From: Streptomyces luomodiensis
GTDB taxonomy: Bacteria > Actinomycetota > Actinomycetes > Streptomycetales > Streptomycetaceae
DNA length: 64,000 nt
NCBI RefSeq assembly: GCF_031679605.1
Contig: NZ_CP117522.1
Span: 6,758,001-6,822,000, forward strand
Direction: 5' to 3'
Below are positions 57,008-64,000 of this stretch, in pieces. The notes under the pieces are model-generated. The model made no database searches. It was not told the origin of the DNA and was given only the letters and a program-made list of their open reading frames with translations. Numbering within the stretch: the first letter of the stretch is position 1; every line of letters begins with the position of its first letter. The position numbers and the translations under genes are program-made.

Positions 57008-57298
57008 GTGACACTCGTGGCCATGCCGGACGAACTTCGCTCCCTCCGTGTGCTGCCCTGGACCACTCCCGACGGCAAGCCCTGCTATCTATCCACTGAC
57101 GGCCACGGCCCGGTGTCGGCCCTCGCCGATCAGATCGAGGCTATGCAGCTGGCCACGGGTGAGGATGTGCTGCGGCATGCCCGGTTGATGCTCGCCGACC
57201 CGAAGGTCCCGCCAGGCGAGTTCCGCTTTCTCTCCGCCCGTCTCGCCGAGGCACTCCGGGACACCCTCCGCGTGGCGCGGAGCCGTGCGGGTGGGTGA
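57008..57298 (+). CDS. small hypothetical protein divergent from the XRE gene
   Basis: Up to 96 residues (GTG 57008) or 91 (ATG 57023, MPDELRSLRVLPWTTPDGK). Soluble, with a strand-rich N-terminus and a helical C-terminus (PGEFRFLSARLAEALRDTLRVARSR). I know similar proteins next to XRE/DUF397 pairs in Streptomyces but no function. No strong ribosome-binding site decides the start. Confidence 0.65.
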   Translation: MTLVAMPDELRSLRVLPWTTPDGKPCYLSTDGHGPVSALADQIEAMQLATGEDVLRHARLMLADPKVPPGEFRFLSARLAEALRDTLRVARSRAGG

Positions 57299-57330
57299 GG
57301 GTGTCCGACCCGGCTCGTAGAGTGGCGGCC

Positions 57331-57858
57331 ATGAACATCTGCGTCTTCTGCTCCGCCGCCGACCTCGACGACCGCTACACCGCCCCCGCCCGCGAATTCG
57401 CCGAGCTGATCGGCAAGGGCGGTCACACGCTCGTGTGGGGCGGGTCCGACGTCGGGCTGATGAAGGTGATGGCGGACGGGGTGCAGGAGCACGGTGGGCG
57501 GCTGGTCGGGATCTCGGTGGAGTTCCTGGCCGCCAAGGCCCGGGAGAACGCAGACGAGATGGTGATCGCCAAGGACCTCGCCGAGCGCAAGGCGCAGCTG
57601 CTGGCCCGTGCCGACGCCGTGGTGATCATGGTGGGCGGGACCGGGACGCTGGACGAGGCCACCGAGATCCTGGAGCTGAAGAAGCACGGGCTGCACATCA
57701 AGCCGGTGGTGCTGCTCAACGCGGCGGGGTTCTACGACGGTCTGAAGCAGCAGTTCCAGCGCATGGAGGAGGAAGGGTTCCTGCCGGTGCCGCTGAGCGA
57801 GCTGGTCTTCTTCGCGGAGAACGGGGTGGAGGCCATGACGTACCTGGAGTCCGTCTAG
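57331..57858 (+). CDS. LOG family protein (TIGR00730 Rossmann fold)
   Basis: 175-residue lysine-decarboxylase-like/LOG protein, probably a nucleoside 5'-monophosphate phosphoribohydrolase. MNICVFCSAA and LVWGGSDVGLM bind the nucleotide; the GGxGTxxE catalytic motif reads VGGTGTLDEATE (about 103-114), with the usual leading Pro replaced by Val. ATG 57331. Adjacent genes do not reveal a pathway. Confidence 0.88.
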   Translation: MNICVFCSAADLDDRYTAPAREFAELIGKGGHTLVWGGSDVGLMKVMADGVQEHGGRLVGISVEFLAAKARENADEMVIAKDLAERKAQLLARADAVVIMVGGTGTLDEATEILELKKHGLHIKPVVLLNAAGFYDGLKQQFQRMEEEGFLPVPLSELVFFAENGVEAMTYLESV

Positions 57859-58000
57859 TCCACGCGCCCGTTACGGGGAGCGCCGTGCCCGTTACCGGAC
57901 GGGAGCGGCCGGCGGGAAGCCCGCGCCCGTTCCGGGCGTGGGATCGCGCCAAGCCGGGACCGTCGTCGGGGCGCACCCCTGGGTGAGGCAAGCTGGGGGC

Positions 58001-58690
58001 ATGGGAACGCATCTGATCACTGGGGCAGGCTCGGGCATCGGCGCGGCGGTCACCGAGCGGCTGGCCGAGCGCGGCGAGGAGCTGTGGCTGCTCGCGCGGG
58101 ACGCGGGGCGGGCGAAGGAGCTGGCGGGGCGGTTCCCGGGGGTGCGGACGGTCGTCGGTGACCTGGCGGACCCGGAGAAGCTGTCGTGGGCGTTCGGCCA
58201 CCAGACGCTGCCCGACCGGCTGGACTCGCTGCTGCACATCGCCGGAGTGGTCGACCTGGGCGAGATCGGGGAGCTGACCCCGAAGGCGTGGAACCGGCAG
58301 CTCGCCGCCAACCTCGTCGCGCCCGCCGAGCTGACCCGGCTGCTGCTGCCCCAGCTGCGGCTGGCCCAGGGGCACGTCGTCTTCGTCAACTCCGGCGCCG
58401 GACTGCGCGCCAACCCCCAGTGGGGCGCGTACGCCGCCAGCAAGCACGGGCTCAAGGCGCTGGCCGACGCGCTGCGCGCGGAGGAGAGCGGCAACGGCGT
58501 ACGGGTGACGACGGTCTACCCGGGGCGCACGGCCACCCCGATGCAGGTGAAGGTGCACCAGCAGGAGGGCAAGACGTACGACGCGGAGCGCTGGATCGCG
58601 CCGGAGACCGTGGCGACGACCATCCTGACCGCCCTCGACCTGCCGCGCGACGCCGAGATCACCGACCTCCAGGTGCGACCGCGCGGCTGA
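58001..58690 (+). CDS. SDR family oxidoreductase
   Basis: 229-residue classical short-chain dehydrogenase. Cofactor motif TGAGSGIG (about 7-14), HIAGVVDLG near the NNAG position, catalytic Ser in FVNSGAG and YAASKHG with the Tyr-Lys pair (about 146-150), followed by VYPGRTATPM. Basic residues after beta-2 (LARDAGR) suggest NADP(H). ATG 58001 after GCTGGGGGC. Substrate unknown; the gene is a conserved neighbour of ligA and mnmA in Streptomyces as I recall. Confidence 0.9.
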   Translation: MGTHLITGAGSGIGAAVTERLAERGEELWLLARDAGRAKELAGRFPGVRTVVGDLADPEKLSWAFGHQTLPDRLDSLLHIAGVVDLGEIGELTPKAWNRQLAANLVAPAELTRLLLPQLRLAQGHVVFVNSGAGLRANPQWGAYAASKHGLKALADALRAEESGNGVRVTTVYPGRTATPMQVKVHQQEGKTYDAERWIAPETVATTILTALDLPRDAEITDLQVRPRG

Positions 58691-58734
58691 CGGGCGCGCC
58701 CCGCCCGGTTTCGCCGAGAGCCCTCGTCACGGGG

Positions 58735-60006
58735 TCAGTCGCTGACGATGGTGAGGCTGTCGGCAGCGTCGCCGGGGACGCCCTGCCATCCCACGGCCAC
58801 GATGCCGTCCCGCACCGCTCGGACGTCCAGGCTGTCCTCGGAGTCCTCCCGGTCAGGCACGGGTATGGGGGCGGTGTGCAGCGGCTTCCCGCTTGTCAGG
58901 TCAAGGGCCAGGAGCCGGGCGGGACCGCGCTCGGGGGCGCGCTGACGGCTCTCTTGCGGCTGCTCCACGACGTACACGCGGCCGTCGGCGACCAGCGCCC
59001 GGCCGAACCTCCTGTCCTTCGGCGCGTGACGGGTCCACTGCACGCGGCCATCGTCCGTGCCGCGCGCTCGCAGCACGTTGTTTTCCTTCCACCGCTCGCC
59101 CTCCTTCCCGAACGTCGTCAGCACGGTGGTGCGGTTCTGTCCGTCCCAGGCGAGGTCCGGGTCGGGCGCGGTGTGGATGACCGGCTTGGTTCCGGAGACG
59201 TCGATCACGGCCCCGCGGTCCGTGTTGTTCCAGTGGGGGGCGTACACGGTGTGGTCGGTGAGCGGAAGATAGCGAAGGCCGCCCATCCAGTCGGGGTGAC
59301 GCCAGCGCACCGTGCCGCGCCGGGCGTCGATCCCCAGGACGACGTCTTCGGGGCGGGGCCCGCTGCCGCAGGTGGCCTCGACCCCGAAGGCGGTGCCCAG
59401 GATGAACACGACGTCGCCGAGGTCGCAGGATTCGGGCACGTCGGCGGTCCACGCCCGCTTCCCGGTCGTCAGGTCGACCGCGATGAGCTCGTCCCCGGCG
59501 TACGTCGCCACCACGCCGTTCGCCGTCCACAGCCGGTCGCCGAAGCGGGACTTCTTGGGGAGGTCCTGCTGCCAGCGCTGCTCGGCGGAGCGCGCGTCGA
59601 TGGCGATCAGCGTGCCGTCGTCGTACCGCAGGACCGCGGTGCCGTCCACGACGCGCACGGCCCTGATGACGTTCCCGCCCCGCTTGTAGTGCCAGTACGT
59701 CGTGCCGGTGCGCAGGCTGCGGGCTGTCAGGCCCTCGGGGGAGCCGTCGTCGTTCTCGTCGGTCTCGTGGAAGGAGAGCCCGCCGTCGACCGCCACGGCG
59801 TTGTCGACCTTCCGCACGAAGTGGTCGGGCGCGGCCGGGGCACCGGTGCCGAGGGCGGCGGGGTACGCGCCGTGCGGGCCACTGACCCGCTCGCCGTCTT
59901 GGGGGTCCGGGCGGGTCAGCCACCAGGTGACCCCGGCGCCGGCGGCCAACGCGAGAACGACCAACAGCCCTAACGACCGGCGCGACCGCCAGGTGACCTC
60001 GACCAT
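58735..60006 (-). CDS. membrane-anchored PQQ-like beta-propeller protein
   Basis: About 423 residues. A single N-terminal helix (RRSLGLLVVLALAAGAGVTWWL) anchors an extracytoplasmic propeller with blades such as LIAIDARSAEQRWQQDLP, LIAVDLTTGKRAWTADVP, VLGIDARRGTVRWRHPD and LLALDLTSGKPLHTAP. Trp docking positions are retained, enzyme active-site residues are not evident, so a scaffold or sensor role is likely. ATG 60006 is preferred over 60012 for spacing to GGGGGG. It interrupts an otherwise plus-strand gene series. Confidence 0.83.
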   Translation of the reverse strand: MVEVTWRSRRSLGLLVVLALAAGAGVTWWLTRPDPQDGERVSGPHGAYPAALGTGAPAAPDHFVRKVDNAVAVDGGLSFHETDENDDGSPEGLTARSLRTGTTYWHYKRGGNVIRAVRVVDGTAVLRYDDGTLIAIDARSAEQRWQQDLPKKSRFGDRLWTANGVVATYAGDELIAVDLTTGKRAWTADVPESCDLGDVVFILGTAFGVEATCGSGPRPEDVVLGIDARRGTVRWRHPDWMGGLRYLPLTDHTVYAPHWNNTDRGAVIDVSGTKPVIHTAPDPDLAWDGQNRTTVLTTFGKEGERWKENNVLRARGTDDGRVQWTRHAPKDRRFGRALVADGRVYVVEQPQESRQRAPERGPARLLALDLTSGKPLHTAPIPVPDREDSEDSLDVRAVRDGIVAVGWQGVPGDAADSLTIVSD

Positions 60007-60080
60007 GACCATGCCCCCCCGGGTCTCTGCGGCGTGACCATGACACCCTATCCAGTCGCGATCACCCCTACCCTTTCGGC

Positions 60081-61091
60081 GTGAGTGAGAAGCAGAAGCA
60101 CAGTTGGGGCGCCGGGGCCGCGAGTGGCGTCGGGTCGATGCCGGGCGGTGACGCCCGGGAGGCCGTGAAGACCGTCACCGGGTCGCTGGAGACGTTGCCG
60201 TATCTGCCGGAGCTGCCCGCGCGGGGGCCCGGCGCGGACATGATCGGGCGCACCGCCGGGCTGCTGGTCGAGCTGTACGCGCATGTGGAGCCGAGCGGGT
60301 GGCGGATCAGCGACCGGCCGGGCCGGGACACCCGGCGGGCGCGCTCCTGGCTGGGCGAGGACCTCGACGCGCTGGAGGAGTTCACCCAGGGATACCAGGG
60401 GGCGCTCAAGGTGTCGGCCGTGGGGCCCTGGACCCTGGCCGCCTCCCTCGAACTGCGCGGCGGCGAGGCCGCGCTGAGCGACCCGGGCGCCTGCCGCGAT
60501 CTGACCGCCTCGCTCGCCGAGGGGGTGCGGGCGCATCTGGCGGAGGTGCGCCGCCGGGTGCCGGGCGCCGAGGTGGTGCTCCAGCTCGACGAGCCGTCGC
60601 TGACGTCGGTGCTGCGCGGCAGCGTCCGTACGGCCAGCGGCTACCGCACCCACGCCGCCGTGGACCGGGGCGTGGTCGAGGGCGCGCTGCGGACGTTGGT
60701 GGAGGCGGCCGACGGGCCGGTGGTGGTGCACTCGTGCGCGCCGGCCGTGCCGTTCGGGCTGCTGCGGCGCGCGGGCGTCGCGGGGGTCTCCTTCGATCTG
60801 TCGCTGCTCACGGAGAGTGAGGAGGAGTCGATCGGGGAGGCCGTGGAGGGCGGGACGTCCCTGTTCATCGGCGCGGTGCCGGGCACCGATGCCCCGTTGT
60901 CGGACCCTGCCGGTAGCGTCGGGGGTGTCAGGACGCTGTGGCGCAGGCTGGGGCTGTCACCGGGGACTCTCGCGGAGTCCGTGGTGATCACCCCGTCGTG
61001 CGGGCTCGCGGGCGCGTCGCCCGGGTACGCCCGTGCCGCGCTGGCCCACTGCGTCCGGGCGGCGAGATCGCTCGCGGACAACCCTGAGTAA
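60081..61091 (+). CDS. cobalamin-independent methionine synthase family protein
   Basis: 336 residues, equivalent to the C-terminal catalytic barrel of MetE. Zinc-ligand candidates lie in VVVHSCAPAVPFG (His and Cys) and ITPSCGLAG (Cys). The N-terminal MetE barrel is missing, as is usual for this actinobacterial family, so the methyl donor may differ from 5-methyl-THF-polyglutamate. GTG 60081. Sixteen bases before ligA, probably co-transcribed. Confidence 0.85.
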   Translation: MSEKQKHSWGAGAASGVGSMPGGDAREAVKTVTGSLETLPYLPELPARGPGADMIGRTAGLLVELYAHVEPSGWRISDRPGRDTRRARSWLGEDLDALEEFTQGYQGALKVSAVGPWTLAASLELRGGEAALSDPGACRDLTASLAEGVRAHLAEVRRRVPGAEVVLQLDEPSLTSVLRGSVRTASGYRTHAAVDRGVVEGALRTLVEAADGPVVVHSCAPAVPFGLLRRAGVAGVSFDLSLLTESEEESIGEAVEGGTSLFIGAVPGTDAPLSDPAGSVGGVRTLWRRLGLSPGTLAESVVITPSCGLAGASPGYARAALAHCVRAARSLADNPE

Positions 61092-63412
<2,321 letters not shown>

Positions 63413-63700
63413 GGACCGCCCGTGGAGCGGCGGTTGGAGTAGCCGTTCCACCCATCCGGCGCAGCGGCCCGGCCATCTTGTCCGTTCAACGGGTACAAAG
63501 CTGGCCGGATTACGACTGGGAGCACTTCCCGGCTACAGCCGGCGGGCATCACCCTTACAGCGCATAGCAGAAGGTCATGGATCGTCGGGCGGCATTCGGG
63601 GAACCGTCGCCGATCGCCGCCCGTCTTCCCCTTCTGCCGCCTACTGTTGAGGTGTGCGCCTGCCGTGGCGCTGGCACCGCCGGCTGTGAGAGGGACGGGT

Positions 63701-64000
63701 ATGAAACCGACCGAAAGCGCCGCCCCGGCGTCGCGGCTGCGCCGGGCCGTGCTGCCCGCGCTGCCCGCCGCGGCGGTCGCCATGGCCGCTTTCGCACTCG
63801 GCATCGGAGTCTTCCGAGTGCTCGACGCGGGCAACGCGCTCTTTCCGGACGGCACCGTGGGCTGGTCGCTCGCCGTGCTCACCGGAATCATCGTCGGCCA
63901 TCTGGTCGCCCTCGGCCGCGACCGCTGGTGGGGCGGCACCGGCTCGGGGGCCGCGTTAACCCTGGCCGCACTGCTGCTCTACGGCTGGATTCCGGCCGTG
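63701..64000 (+). CDS. membrane protein, truncated by window end
   Basis: First 100 residues of a longer protein. A short cytosolic start (MKPTESAAPASRLRR) and three hydrophobic segments (about 17-42, 53-70, 83-100) are visible. GAGAGGGACGGGT precedes ATG 63701. I recall that a GGDEF/EAL membrane protein follows ligA in some Streptomyces, so this could be its membrane sensor part, but no catalytic domain is inside the window. Confidence 0.7.
   Translation, partial: MKPTESAAPASRLRRAVLPALPAAAVAMAAFALGIGVFRVLDAGNALFPDGTVGWSLAVLTGIIVGHLVALGRDRWWGGTGSGAALTLAALLLYGWIPAV

Overview
The window is chromosomal DNA of a Streptomyces-type actinomycete. It has very high GC, many GTG starts, 4-nt ATGA/GTGA gene overlaps, DUF397/XRE pairs, a Tat-type amidase and an ECF41 sigma factor, and its block of cysteine desulfurase, mnmA, SDR, B12-independent methionine-synthase-like protein and ligA is one I know from Streptomyces chromosomes. 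No phage structural genes, transposases, rRNA or CRISPR arrays were seen.

Layout. 1-7600: an Asp/Glu-racemase-family gene between tandem-repeat tracts, then a heterodimeric ABC exporter pair and glgX on the minus strand. 7600-13450: cell-envelope and signalling genes (L,D-transpeptidase lipoprotein, enoyl-CoA hydratase, HATPase regulator, Tat amidase, EF-hand protein, GH25 muramidase-like protein). 13446-14044 is non-coding and holds, on the minus strand, a sequence that folds as a circularly permuted tRNA: T-arm and acceptor 3' strand come before acceptor 5' strand and D-arm, closed by a perfect 7-bp helix. 14045-17150: a conserved actinobacterial gene of unknown role and two membrane proteins. 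17460-25000: an orphan DUF397 gene, a 1.75-kilo-residue Rhs toxin with an N-terminal PrsW-like protease region plus its overlapping putative immunity gene, and a MarR/membrane-protein divergon. 25115-27380: a VapBC-like pair and an ECF41 sigma factor with its carboxymuconolactone-decarboxylase-like partner.

27500-31441: a STAND NTPase with a defective P-loop, convergent with a GT-B-like gene whose frame is broken at a heptanucleotide repeat. Loss of one repeat unit would restore it, so this is a candidate phase-variable locus. 31469-39180: serine/glycine catabolism (sdaA, glyA, gcvH, and gcvT under a tandem glycine riboswitch) next to two SseB-family genes. 39710-46010: a five-gene oligopeptide ABC importer with a strong intra-operon hairpin. 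46059-52846: TRIC-type channel, a collapsed hydrolase pseudogene, cysteine desulfurase, lipoprotein, a second amidase, an LLM oxidoreductase and mnmA; the desulfurase probably supplies sulfur for tRNA thiolation by MnmA. 52875-57300: a small island of toxin-antitoxin and XRE/DUF397 genes showing insertion, duplication and nonsense damage. 57331-64000: LOG family, SDR, beta-propeller, methionine-synthase-like, ligA and a truncated membrane gene.

A recurring oddity is tandem duplication at gene 3' ends in which the repeat unit contains the gene's own stop codon (1286, 37171, 39181, 49847, 49903, 63329). Start sites are inferred from Shine-Dalgarno spacing and overlaps; uncertain ones are flagged.
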